From assembly GCA_023715865.1 (NCBI GenBank), contig JAMBOW010000001.1, positions 186,001 to 250,000 of the forward strand: a stretch of 64,000 nt of DNA, written 5' to 3'. Positions 25,193 to 33,457 of the stretch are shown one piece after another. The notes below the pieces were generated by a model. The model was not told where the DNA came from. It made no database searches and saw only the letters and a program-made list of their open reading frames with translations. Each line of letters begins with the position of its first letter. Positions within the stretch are counted from its first letter, which is position 1. The DNA is from Neobacillus mesonae (GTDB taxonomy: Bacteria; Bacillota; Bacilli; Paenibacillales; Paenibacillaceae). Both the position numbers and the translations under genes were made by a program.

Positions 25193-26425
25193 TTACACAT
25201 TCATTTCAGCTGCAATCGGCGCTGCTTTTTTTCCATGCTTTTGAAGCCATGTTTTTCGCCATTGCAGGCTCATAGCAATGACAAGGATACAGGCTGCAGC
25301 AGCTACAGTTGCTAGGATCATGAAGCCTGTTGTGTAAGTACCTGTACCTTTATACAGGTTTCCGAGCAGAAGAGGCAGGGCATAGCCTCCTAATCCTCCA
25401 GCTGCTCCTACGATCCCAGTCATGAGTCCAATTTCTTGTCCAAAACGGAGCGGGACGAGCTGGAACACAGAGCCATTACCTGCGCCGAGACACATCATGC
25501 CGATGAACATGAAAACGACAACGACAGGGAGAGGCGGCAGAAAGGAAACGCCGATGAGCATGAGAGCAGCTCCTGCATACAAGAAGGTCAGGATTCTAGT
25601 TCCGCCAAATCGGTCTGAAAGCATACCGCCTACTGGTCTGAAGAAGCTTCCTGCAATAATACAAAATGTTGCGATATCCGCTGCCTGTACTGCAGACAAA
25701 CCGTACTGTGTATTGAAGAAAATAGTTAGATAGTTGGCCAAGCCGACGAAGCCGCCGAAGGTCACGCAATAAAATAAGCAGAGAATGAGCGCATCCTTTT
25801 GCTTCAATACATTGGCATATTGAGCGAAGGTTTTTGGTGCCGGACGATTCGGGCTGTTCTTGGCGAAGATGGTGAAAAGAATAAAAACGATGATGATTGG
25901 AATCATAGCGAGTCCGAATACGATTTCCCAGCTTCCATAATGGGTAGCAAGCCGATTGGCAAATAGTGTAGCAAGCACGGTGCCGCTGTTGCCTGCTCCG
26001 GCAATTCCCATCGCAAGTCCCTGATGTTCTTTAGGATACCACTGACTTGCCAGCGGCAGTGCAGCGGCAAAGGAGGCACCAGCAACACCAAGCAATAGAG
26101 CAACAACATACAACTGATCCAAAGAGCTGACCCACTGCCAACCGAGAATTAAGGGAATAAGGGTGGCAATCATCCCGATCTGTGCTGTAAGTTTAGGACC
26201 AATATGGTCAGCTAAATACCCGAACACTAATCTTAATATAGAACCGCTTAATACGGGCAGGGCAACCAGATTTGCTTTTTGAGCAGCATCCATCGGGTAA
26301 TCTCCTGCAATGACAACACTCAGTGGACCGATCAAACCCCAAATCATAAAGCTGATGTCAAAATAAAGAAATGAGCCAAAGAGTGTGGGATTATGTCCGC
26401 TTTTCCAAAAACTTTTTCTCTCCAT
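25193..26425 (-). CDS. nasA: Nitrate/nitrite transporter, MFS (NasA/NarK type)
   Basis: A 410-residue 12-helix major facilitator protein. The start is ATG 26425 with AGGAGAG upstream; the open frame runs 36 codons further into the leader and is ignored. Nitrate-porter signatures are visible: MGIAGAGNSGTVLATLFANRL (about 127-147) and GAGNGSVFQLVPLRF (about 307-321), and the RLVFGYLADHIGPK loop typical of MFS. It imports nitrate (possibly nitrite exchange) for assimilation. Transcribed divergently from nasB-nasC, with its own ANTAR-controlled leader and attenuator. It ends near a convergent cupredoxin gene. Confidence 0.93.
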   Translation of the reverse strand: MERKSFWKSGHNPTLFGSFLYFDISFMIWGLIGPLSVVIAGDYPMDAAQKANLVALPVLSGSILRLVFGYLADHIGPKLTAQIGMIATLIPLILGWQWVSSLDQLYVVALLLGVAGASFAAALPLASQWYPKEHQGLAMGIAGAGNSGTVLATLFANRLATHYGSWEIVFGLAMIPIIIVFILFTIFAKNSPNRPAPKTFAQYANVLKQKDALILCLFYCVTFGGFVGLANYLTIFFNTQYGLSAVQAADIATFCIIAGSFFRPVGGMLSDRFGGTRILTFLYAGAALMLIGVSFLPPLPVVVVFMFIGMMCLGAGNGSVFQLVPLRFGQEIGLMTGIVGAAGGLGGYALPLLLGNLYKGTGTYTTGFMILATVAAAACILVIAMSLQWRKTWLQKHGKKAAPIAAEMNV

Positions 26426-26504
26426 CCTAATCTCTCCTTTTTTCTTCATATAGATCAAATCGAATTCAACAGTAGGATGCTCTCGATTTAATCTATAAAG
26501 CATT

Positions 26505-26550
26505 AAAAAAAGCCGCAATCGTCCCTTGAGCAAGGATCGAATTGCGGCTT
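26505..26550 (-). terminator. Leader terminator (attenuator) of nasA
   Basis: Read on the minus strand, GCCGCAAT pairs with ATTGCGGC (plus-strand 26541-26548 and 26512-26519), followed by seven T (26511-26505). The 5' arm is shared with ANTAR hairpin P2, so the two cannot form together. Confidence 0.85.
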
Positions 26551-26589
26551 CATTGCCGTGTCATATGATTCACTTCATTGTGAACCACA
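26545..26589 (-). promoter_or_regulatory. ANTAR-binding two-hairpin leader of nasA
   Basis: Minus strand. P1: TGGTTCAC pairs with GTGAATCA (with a G-T pair), closing hexaloop AATGAA (26579-26574). P2: CGGC pairs with GCCG, closing another AATGAA loop (26554-26549). Both loops have A1 and G4, as required for ANTAR recognition. P2 overlaps the attenuator that follows. Confidence 0.85.
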
Positions 26590-26620
26590 TCTGTATTCTG
26601 ATTGAATGACTGTACCCTGA

Positions 26621-26649
26621 ATTATAAAAACAGCTTTTCGATATGTCAA
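26621..26649 (-). promoter_or_regulatory. Sigma-A promoter of nasA
   Basis: On the minus strand, TTGACA (26649-26644) and TATAAT (26626-26621) are both full consensus with a 17-bp spacer. Transcription would start near 26614, about 190 nt before the nasA ATG. Confidence 0.8.
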
Positions 26650-26660
26650 TATACTTGACG
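26644..26660 (-). promoter_or_regulatory. TnrA/GlnR-like box at nasA promoter
   Basis: Minus strand CGTCAAGTATATTGACA fits TGTNA-N7-TNACA except the first base and overlaps the -35 element. It is 16/17 identical to the box at the nirB promoter. Confidence 0.6.
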
Positions 26661-26704
26661 CAAAATAATGAAAATATTGAAAGCAATCGTTTGAAAGTAT
26701 TTTG

Positions 26705-26721
26705 TGTTAAAAATATTGACA
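26705..26721 (+). promoter_or_regulatory. TnrA/GlnR box at nasB promoter
   Basis: TGTTAAAAATATTGACA is a full match to TGTNA-N7-TNACA and overlaps the -35 TTGACA. Its position relative to -35 is the same as at nirB and nasA. Confidence 0.65.
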
Positions 26722-26744
26722 TGAATAACTTGATCCTATATTCT
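26716..26744 (+). promoter_or_regulatory. Promoter of nasB-nasC
   Basis: TTGACA at 26716-26721 with a 17-bp spacer to TATTCT at 26739-26744 (or TATATT at 26737 with a 15-bp spacer). The start would be close to 26750, only a few bases before ANTAR hairpin P1. Confidence 0.65.
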
Positions 26745-26758
26745 CTTATATATAAGTT

Positions 26759-26798
26759 CAGCACAACGGAGTGCTGGTTCGTGAGGCAGCGTCGCCCC
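26759..26798 (+). promoter_or_regulatory. ANTAR-binding two-hairpin leader of nasB
   Basis: P1: CAGCAC (26759-26764) pairs perfectly with GTGCTG (26771-26776), closing the hexaloop AACGGA. P2: GGC (26785-26787) pairs with GCC (26794-26796), plus a G-C after one mismatch, closing AGCGTC. Both loops carry A1 and G4. The 3' arm of P2 is the start of the following terminator stem. Confidence 0.82.
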
Positions 26799-26830
26799 TT
26801 TTTCTTAACATGGAAAAGGGGCTTTTTTGT
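26794..26830 (+). terminator. Leader terminator (attenuator) of nasB-nasC
   Basis: GCCCCTTTTTC (26794-26804) pairs with GGAAAAGGGGC (26812-26822), followed by six T. It overlaps P2, completing the antitermination switch. Confidence 0.87.
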
Positions 26831-26902
26831 TCTTTTTCGGAAATAAGCAAGGGATAAATAGAGATAAAATGTTGTGTTGTAGCTGGAATGGAGGCTTTCA
26901 GG

Positions 26903-28921
26903 ATGAAGAAACGGTTAGTCGTCATTGGTAACGGGATGGCCGGCATGAAGTGCATAGAGGAAATCGTTGGACTGAACAAAGATCTATACGAGATAACAGT
27001 CATTGGTGCGGAGCCGAGACCCAACTATAATCGAATTGAGCTATCCAAGGTGCTGCAGGGAGGAACTTCATTTGCAGACATTATCCTGCATGATTGGACC
27101 TGGTACGAACAAAACAAAATTAAACTCTATACAGGCGAAAAGGTTACTCGGATTAGACGTAAGAAAAAGGAAATCGAAACCTCCTCCGGGATGAAACTGT
27201 CATACGATGATCTATTGATCGCTACCGGATCTTCCGCATATATTCCGCCGATACCTGGCAGCGACCTGGAGGGGGTCATTGCTTTTCGCAGTATGGATGA
27301 CTGTCAGGTCATGATGGATTATGCACAAAACTATAAGAAAGCGATCGTTATTGGAGGCGGACTTCTGGGACTCGAAGCAGCAAGAGGTTTGCTGAATTTA
27401 GGAATGGATACAGAGGTTATTCATAATGCTGCCTATCTGATGAATCGTCAGCTGGACCCTATGTCTGCTGGATTACTGCAGGAGGAACTGGAGTCACAGG
27501 GTATGAAATTCAGGCTCGGACAGCAAACGGTACAAATTATGGGAGACAGCAGGGTCAAAGGCATTCGGTTAGCTAATGGCAACAAATTAACGGCAGATCT
27601 TATTGTCTTTGCAGTGGGTATTAGACCAAATGTAGAAGTAGCACAGGACAGTGGGATTGCGGTCAGCCGCGGGATTATCGTTGATGACTATTTACAAACG
27701 AACGACAAACATATTTATGCAGTTGGCGAGTGCGCGGAACATGGTGGAATATGCTACGGTCTGGTTGCACCGCTGTATGATCAGGCCAGAGTTTTGGCTC
27801 GCAAGCTGTGCCAATTGGAAACAGAAGCTTACAAGGGCTCCATCCCGTATTCAAAGCTTAAAGTATCTGGAGTTGATCTTTTCTCAGTAGGCGAAATTGG
27901 TCCGGAAATCGACATCGCGGTACAAGAGTATGACCGATTACAGTATAAATACAAGAAAGTGACAATGCGGAACGGTATGCTGCAGGGGGCCATTTTATAT
28001 GGAGATACAGTCGAATCCCAGACGTTGCTTAACTATATTAAACGTCAAGCTAATGTCGAGGAGCTAAGCACATCAAACAGCGGTTCTACAAATGGAAATC
28101 GGATGGAGTCACTTGTGGCCGCAATGCCTGCAGGAGAAACGGTGTGTGCATGCAATCAAGTAACCAAATCTGCCATCATAAAAGCGATCGAGAAGGATGG
28201 ATTGAAGACCGCGGATGAAGTAAAACAAAAGACCAAAGCTTCGGGTTCATGCGGAGGATGCCGGCCAATGATGGAAGCACTCTTGAGTGTGACTCTAGCC
28301 GGATGTACAGCTTCGGAAGCAGGAGCTGAGAATGATATAGAGCCGGACGTGAGTATCTGCTCTTGCATGTCCATTGGTCAGGAACAATTAAGACAACATA
28401 TCGCTGAACTTGGAGCCGATACTCACGATGCAGTGCGCAGGTCGCTTGGACTTGACCTAGATTCTAGCTGTCCGACTTGTGAAGCTGCCATTTCATATTA
28501 CTTAAATGTATCTCAGTATTCCTCCATGAGAAAGCCTTTCACAACTCACCTGGACACATTCAGTGAATATATTCATTGGTGTAAAGAACAAATCGTTCCA
28601 TCTCCCATTCATACGGCTGCGGCAGAACAAGGAGACTCCATCTTTGGTGTACTGCTTCACGATGTGGCCATCCAAGCTTGCCCTGCCGGGTACGAAATCT
28701 ATGTAGGCGGCCACGCGATGCATCCGGTAAAAGAAGGGCAGCTGGTTTGTCTGACTGAGACCAAGGAAGAAGCGATCGATACAGCCCGTTTCTGTGTGGA
28801 GCTGTACAGCAGGGAAGGCTTGTTCAATGAGAAGTGCTGGGAGTGGGTCGATCGGCTTGGGATTAGCAGTATACGAGAACAAGTAATGGAACAGAGAAAT
28901 GAACGGCTTGAATTCGTTTGA
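26903..28921 (+). CDS. nasB: Assimilatory nitrate reductase electron-transfer subunit
   Basis: A 672-residue NasB protein from ATG 26903 (GGAGG upstream). It shares the NirB architecture: FAD fold with IGNGMAGMK, NAD fold with GGGLLGLEAARGL, and two BFD-like [2Fe-2S] segments (CACNQVT...CGGCRP and CSCMSIG...CPTCEA). It passes electrons from NADH to the molybdoenzyme NasC. The C-terminal about 70 residues (GYEIYVGGHAMHPVKEGQL onward) still resemble the end of the NirB siroheme domain, but the four siroheme/Fe-S cysteines are absent, so this part is vestigial. It lies 42 bp before nasC in the same operon, under the ANTAR leader. Confidence 0.93.
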   Translation: MKKRLVVIGNGMAGMKCIEEIVGLNKDLYEITVIGAEPRPNYNRIELSKVLQGGTSFADIILHDWTWYEQNKIKLYTGEKVTRIRRKKKEIETSSGMKLSYDDLLIATGSSAYIPPIPGSDLEGVIAFRSMDDCQVMMDYAQNYKKAIVIGGGLLGLEAARGLLNLGMDTEVIHNAAYLMNRQLDPMSAGLLQEELESQGMKFRLGQQTVQIMGDSRVKGIRLANGNKLTADLIVFAVGIRPNVEVAQDSGIAVSRGIIVDDYLQTNDKHIYAVGECAEHGGICYGLVAPLYDQARVLARKLCQLETEAYKGSIPYSKLKVSGVDLFSVGEIGPEIDIAVQEYDRLQYKYKKVTMRNGMLQGAILYGDTVESQTLLNYIKRQANVEELSTSNSGSTNGNRMESLVAAMPAGETVCACNQVTKSAIIKAIEKDGLKTADEVKQKTKASGSCGGCRPMMEALLSVTLAGCTASEAGAENDIEPDVSICSCMSIGQEQLRQHIAELGADTHDAVRRSLGLDLDSSCPTCEAAISYYLNVSQYSSMRKPFTTHLDTFSEYIHWCKEQIVPSPIHTAAAEQGDSIFGVLLHDVAIQACPAGYEIYVGGHAMHPVKEGQLVCLTETKEEAIDTARFCVELYSREGLFNEKCWEWVDRLGISSIREQVMEQRNERLEFV

Positions 28922-28963
28922 TATGTAAGAAAACATCGGATGACGAGATATAAGGGAGCTGAG

Positions 28964-31150
28964 ATGGTCATGAAAATGGAAGACACTTCCTCAGTATTGG
29001 GTTTGAATCGGGATACTGCTGCAGCAGTGCTTGAGGATACGGTTTATCAGGCGACGACGCAGTGTCCATTTTGCAGTGTGCAATGCAAAGCAGAGCTTAC
29101 TATTGAAACGCGCCGTACCCAGGATGAGACGAACAAGACTGCTATCCCATTTCGACACAATGTAACTGAAGTCAAAGGTAAAGATAATAAGGCTTCTGAA
29201 GGGCGGATTTGCGTCAAAGGGTTAAATGCACATCAGCATGCCGTGAGTAAACGCAGACTTACATCACCGCTTATCAAAAAAGATGGAAAGCTTACGGATG
29301 CTTCTTGGGAGGAGGCAATTCAATTTATAGCAGATCGGTTAAGCACTATACAAAAAGAGTCAGGTAGGGATGCAGTTGGTGTATACGGAGGCGGATCGCT
29401 TACGAATGAAACAGCCTACCTGCTCGGTAAATTTGCGCGTCTCGGGCTGGGCACTAAGTACATAGATTATAATGGCAGGTTCTGCATGTCAGCCGCAGCT
29501 TCTGCAGGAGCAAAAGTGTTCGGTATGGACCGCGGTCTTACTTTTCCTTTATCAGATATTGAGCACGCGGAATGCATCATATTAGCAGGAACCAATATTG
29601 CAGAATGTCAGCCGACCCTGATGCCGTATTTCACCCGAGCTCAAGCGAACGGAGCCCAAATTATCGTCATTGATCCGAGGCGGACATCTACTGCTGCGAT
29701 GGCTGATTTGCATCTGGCGGTTCGTCCCGGAATGGATATGCTGCTGGCTGACGGACTACTGAAATTGCTGAAAGAGCAAAACATGCTCGATGATCATTTC
29801 ATCAAAGATAGAACAAACGGTTATGAAGAGCTTGAAGCTTATTTGAGCTCAATCACAATAGAACATATAACAGAGCAAACTGGGATCACGGAAGACAAGC
29901 TGAGGCTTGCATCTGAAATGTTTGGAAAGGCAAAAACCGCAATGGTGCTGACCGCAAGAGGGGTTGAGCAGCAGACCGACGGGCATTTGGCGGTAAGACA
30001 TTTTATTAACCTCTTATTGGCTACAGGTAACATCGGCCGAAAAGGATGCGGCTATGGTGCGGTCACAGGTCAGGGTAACGGTCAGGGAGGTAGAGAACAC
30101 GGACAGAAAGCGGATCAACTGCCTGGTTACCGATCCATCGAAGATGATCAGGATCGCAGTTATATCGCTTCTGTGTGGGGAGTAAAGCCGGAAGAACTGC
30201 CAAGAAAAGGCGTTTCCGCATATGAAATGATGGAGCTTGTACATACCGGAGAGATTAAGGCCTTATTCGTTATGGGATCCAATCCGATCGTTTCTAATCC
30301 CAATGCTACATTGGTCGAGGAAGGGCTTGAACATATCCCCTTCTTGGCAGTGGCGGATATGTTTCTCTCAGAAACTGCCCGGCTAGCTGATGTAGTTCTG
30401 CCCGTAAGCTCTTATATGGAGAACACAGGAACGCTTACGAATCTGGAGGGAAGAGTGCTGCTTCGTGAAGCGGCGGCAATGCCACCGGGTGAATGCAGGC
30501 ATGATTGGGAAATTTTACGAGAGCTTGCGCATGTGCTGGGAAGAGGACATTTCTTTAACTTCAATTCCTCTGAAGCTATTTTTAATGAGCTGAGAGTAGC
30601 AAGCCGTGGGGGTATTGCGGATTACTACGGAATTACCTACGAACGATTGCGTAAGGAGGAAGGCATCTATTGGCCTTGTCCGTCTGAAGAGGCGGAAGGG
30701 GCTGGCCGAATATTTGAGGAACACTTTGCACATGCGGATGGAAGAGCGATATTTACAGCACAGCAAAGTGAAGTGCTTCGGGAAGGACTATCAAAAGAAT
30801 TTCCTCTGATGCTGACCAATGGCCGGGTCTTGTCTCACTACTTAACAGGAGTACAAACTCGATTAAGTCCAGGGCTGGCTTCACGTCAAATAGAGAACTT
30901 TGTGGAAATTCATCCGGATACAGCCCGTCACTATATGATCAGGGAGCATAGCTGGGTAAAAGTTACATCGCGTTATGGAGAATTTCAGGTCCGATGCCGA
31001 TTTAATGAGCAGATCAGGAAGGATACTTTATTTGTGCCGATGCATTGGGGCGGAGTGCAAAATGTAAATCGGGCGACGCGCGGAGAGCTGGACCCTTTTT
31101 GTAAAATGCCAGGCTTTAAGACGACTGCAGTTCGCATTGAATTAAGTTAA
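28964..31150 (+). CDS. nasC: Assimilatory nitrate reductase catalytic subunit (molybdopterin)
   Basis: A 728-residue molybdopterin oxidoreductase that reduces nitrate to nitrite in the cytoplasm. The start is ATG 28964, preceded by AAGGGAG; an upstream in-frame ATG at 28940 has no good site. An N-terminal [4Fe-4S] motif CPFCSVQC...GRICVKG is followed by cofactor-binding regions (GVYGGGSLTNETAYLLGKF, GTNIAECQP, VIDPRRTSTAAMADL) and a C-terminal molydopterin dinucleotide-binding domain (LTNGRVLSHYLTGVQTR, VPMHWGG). No Tat signal is seen, as expected. Last gene of the operon, ended by a strong bidirectional terminator. Mo-cofactor genes are not in the window. Confidence 0.95.
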   Translation: MVMKMEDTSSVLGLNRDTAAAVLEDTVYQATTQCPFCSVQCKAELTIETRRTQDETNKTAIPFRHNVTEVKGKDNKASEGRICVKGLNAHQHAVSKRRLTSPLIKKDGKLTDASWEEAIQFIADRLSTIQKESGRDAVGVYGGGSLTNETAYLLGKFARLGLGTKYIDYNGRFCMSAAASAGAKVFGMDRGLTFPLSDIEHAECIILAGTNIAECQPTLMPYFTRAQANGAQIIVIDPRRTSTAAMADLHLAVRPGMDMLLADGLLKLLKEQNMLDDHFIKDRTNGYEELEAYLSSITIEHITEQTGITEDKLRLASEMFGKAKTAMVLTARGVEQQTDGHLAVRHFINLLLATGNIGRKGCGYGAVTGQGNGQGGREHGQKADQLPGYRSIEDDQDRSYIASVWGVKPEELPRKGVSAYEMMELVHTGEIKALFVMGSNPIVSNPNATLVEEGLEHIPFLAVADMFLSETARLADVVLPVSSYMENTGTLTNLEGRVLLREAAAMPPGECRHDWEILRELAHVLGRGHFFNFNSSEAIFNELRVASRGGIADYYGITYERLRKEEGIYWPCPSEEAEGAGRIFEEHFAHADGRAIFTAQQSEVLREGLSKEFPLMLTNGRVLSHYLTGVQTRLSPGLASRQIENFVEIHPDTARHYMIREHSWVKVTSRYGEFQVRCRFNEQIRKDTLFVPMHWGGVQNVNRATRGELDPFCKMPGFKTTAVRIELS

Positions 31151-31234
31151 ACCGGACAGCGTTAGTTTATATAAGTGGTGTCCAATTCAGATGTAAAGGG
31201 TACTTAGCTGGATGAATATAGATTGTGAAATGCA

Positions 31235-31274
31235 AAGCGCCTGTGTCATATTATATGACACAGGCGCTTGATTT
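31235..31274. terminator. Bidirectional terminator between nasC and a minus-strand gene
   Basis: AAGCGCCTGTGTCATA (31235-31250) pairs perfectly with TATGACACAGGCGCTT (31254-31269), followed by a T-rich stretch on the plus strand. Confidence 0.9.
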
Positions 31275-31284
31275 TTGCTCGCAG

Positions 31285-32325
31285 TTAACTGCTGCATCCG
31301 CCTCCGCAGGATGAGCTGCTGCAGGAGGATCCGCCGCTTGAGGAATCTCCTCCAGATGTATCGCTAGGAGAGACATCGTTCGAGTGATGTGAGTCCGTTC
31401 GATCATGGTTACCAGGGGAACTGTTGGCATAATATGCGCCGCATCCGCTGGTATCCTGAGCTTTACGAAGCTCCTCCTCATGCAGCGGCGATTCCTCGAA
31501 CAAATGATAAGAAGCGGATGATAGCAGTAGAATGGAAAGGACCGGATCTAATCCAGCACTATTTCTTAACAAGCCAGGTGCAGCATTGCGATTATCCTTC
31601 TTTTCTTGTTGTTCCAATAGATCATCCATGTGCAGATGTGCTTCTCTGATTTGGTGACTAAGCGTAAGCAGCATTTCTTCCTGCAGCTGTTTTACGTCCA
31701 GATCATCGGTTATTCGCAGCCGAGCCTTTATTAATTCGTCGTTAGGATTTTGCTCTATTTTTCTTAAGAATTCTTGTTCTAAATGCTGTTTAAAGAAAGG
31801 ATGGGACAGCTGTTCATTCTCTGGATGAATCACGAAGAGCCGGCTGTAAATAAGGTCATACCAAGCTCTTTCAGTCCCCCGCTCACTCTCGCTTGGCTGT
31901 GAAGTATGAGGCTGATGGTGAATAAACTCACCGGTGAAATTGCGGCAGAAATCCTCATAATCACGTGTGAACATCAGCATTTCATGCCATATGATATCCG
32001 TATCATTGCTGTACATTGGAACGTTTTTGAGAATAGAGCAAAGAATGAAGTAGCGCTTTAATTCCAGCAGCATCCAGTCATATTTTTCAGATGTAAAAGA
32101 GTGCTTTGCCATTACTCTATCCCGAACCTGGTTCATATATGTATCATTTAATGCAGCCTCAAGACGTACAGTCAGTCGATCCAGGTGTTGTACGGAAGTC
32201 ACAATACCCAAGTTCTCAGGAAGGTTGATTGAATAAACAAACTCTGGAACAGCACTTGTTCTTCTTTGGTTTGGTTTACTGTTATTTGTTCCAAATAGGG
32301 CGGATAGTCTTTTTAATATACCCAT
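31285..32325 (-). CDS. GRDP-like protein with Ser/Gly/Cys-rich tail
   Basis: A 346-residue protein of uncertain function. The middle part has SNDTDIIWHEMLMFTRDYEDFC and GEFIHHQP, which resemble the glycine-rich domain-containing protein (GRDP) family signature. A second partial copy may be LSHQIREAHLHMDD. The last about 30 residues are almost only Ser, Gly, Asp and Cys (GGDSSSGGSSCSSSSCGGGC), a low-complexity tail with several Cys that could bind metal or cross-link. There is no signal peptide. AGGAGG lies upstream of the ATG. It stands alone and is convergent with nasC. Confidence 0.6.
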   Translation of the reverse strand: MGILKRLSALFGTNNSKPNQRRTSAVPEFVYSINLPENLGIVTSVQHLDRLTVRLEAALNDTYMNQVRDRVMAKHSFTSEKYDWMLLELKRYFILCSILKNVPMYSNDTDIIWHEMLMFTRDYEDFCRNFTGEFIHHQPHTSQPSESERGTERAWYDLIYSRLFVIHPENEQLSHPFFKQHLEQEFLRKIEQNPNDELIKARLRITDDLDVKQLQEEMLLTLSHQIREAHLHMDDLLEQQEKKDNRNAAPGLLRNSAGLDPVLSILLLSSASYHLFEESPLHEEELRKAQDTSGCGAYYANSSPGNHDRTDSHHSNDVSPSDTSGGDSSSGGSSCSSSSCGGGCSS

Positions 32326-32437
32326 GGTGTACCTCCTATTCCAATAAACTTAGCTCTATCTTACCATGAAACTTCGATGCAGAATACAGAAGAGAAAATA
32401 GGCTTGCAACATAGAATGAATTATGATATCTTAAACC

Positions 32438-32451
32438 TGTAACCGGTTACA
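32438..32451. promoter_or_regulatory. RbsR operator upstream of rbs operon
   Basis: TGTAACCGGTTACA is a perfect 14-bp palindrome with central CG, the form bound by LacI-family proteins. It lies 20 bp before rbsR, so autoregulation of the rbs operon by RbsR is likely; CcpA binding is also possible. Confidence 0.75.
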
Positions 32452-32470
32452 CATAGTCGAGGTGACGTTA

Positions 32471-33457
32471 ATGGCAACTATTAAAGATGTAGCTAAGCAT
32501 GCAGGTGTATCGGTGGCAACGGTATCCCGAGTTTTAAATAGCGCAGGGTATGTGCATGAGGACACTCGCAAGAAGGTCGAGGATGCGATCCTTGCCCTGG
32601 AATACTCGCCGAACGAAGTAGCAAGATCTTTATATAAGAAGAAATCGAAATTAATCGGATTGCTTATACCCGATATTACGAACCCATACTTTCCTCAGGT
32701 AGCCAGAGGTGTTGAAGACGAAATGCGGGAGAATGACTTCCGGATTATGATCGGCAACAGCGATGAGAATGAGCAGAAAGAACTGGAGTATTTGCAAACG
32801 TTTACTCAAAATAATGTGGTAGGGGTTATTACACTGACAAATAATCCTGAGTCCAGAACATATACATCTTTCAGCCTTCCGGTCGTGTTTCTGGATCGGA
32901 CCTCACATGACAAACCGTCGGTGTATGCAGACGGCAGACAAGGGGGGCGGCTTGCCGCGGAAGCGATTATTGCCGGAGGTAGTAAAGAAGTCACTGTTAT
33001 GCAAGGACCTGCACATGTAAAACCGGCACAGGATCGGTTTCAAGGAGCTGTAGAAGCGCTTGAAGAGGCAGGAATTACTTACCATGTGATTCAGACTTCA
33101 TCCTTCTCTTTTCATAATGTGGATGTACTGGCGAAGAATCTGTTTGAAGCCTATCCCGATACGGATGGCATTATTGCGAGCAATGATCTCGCTGCAATCG
33201 CCGTAATTCATGAAGCGGGCAAACTAGACAAAAAAGTGCCGGAACAAGTACAGATCGTCGGATTTGACGATATTCCGATCAGCGCGTTGTTGTCACCTTC
33301 GCTATCAACGATCAGACAGCCTGCATATGAAATGGGAAGAGCGGCAGCCAGACTGCTGATAAATCTTATCGAAGACAAACATACTACGGAGACCTACATT
33401 CAGTTTCCGGTTGAATATATTGAACGAAATACGACTCGAAAGGCGGCGCAAAAGTAA
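32471..33457 (+). CDS. rbsR: Ribose operon repressor, LacI family
   Basis: A 328-residue LacI-type regulator from ATG 32471, with GAGGTG upstream (an in-frame GTG at 32462 is part of that site). The N-terminal helix-turn-helix is ATIKDVAKHAGVSVATVSRVLN, followed by the hinge YSPNEVARSLYKKKS and a periplasmic-binding-protein-like domain starting LIGLLIPDITNPYF. It should repress the rbs genes until ribose binds. It is the first gene of the operon; its stop overlaps the rbsK start by one base. Confidence 0.93.
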   Translation: MATIKDVAKHAGVSVATVSRVLNSAGYVHEDTRKKVEDAILALEYSPNEVARSLYKKKSKLIGLLIPDITNPYFPQVARGVEDEMRENDFRIMIGNSDENEQKELEYLQTFTQNNVVGVITLTNNPESRTYTSFSLPVVFLDRTSHDKPSVYADGRQGGRLAAEAIIAGGSKEVTVMQGPAHVKPAQDRFQGAVEALEEAGITYHVIQTSSFSFHNVDVLAKNLFEAYPDTDGIIASNDLAAIAVIHEAGKLDKKVPEQVQIVGFDDIPISALLSPSLSTIRQPAYEMGRAAARLLINLIEDKHTTETYIQFPVEYIERNTTRKAAQK

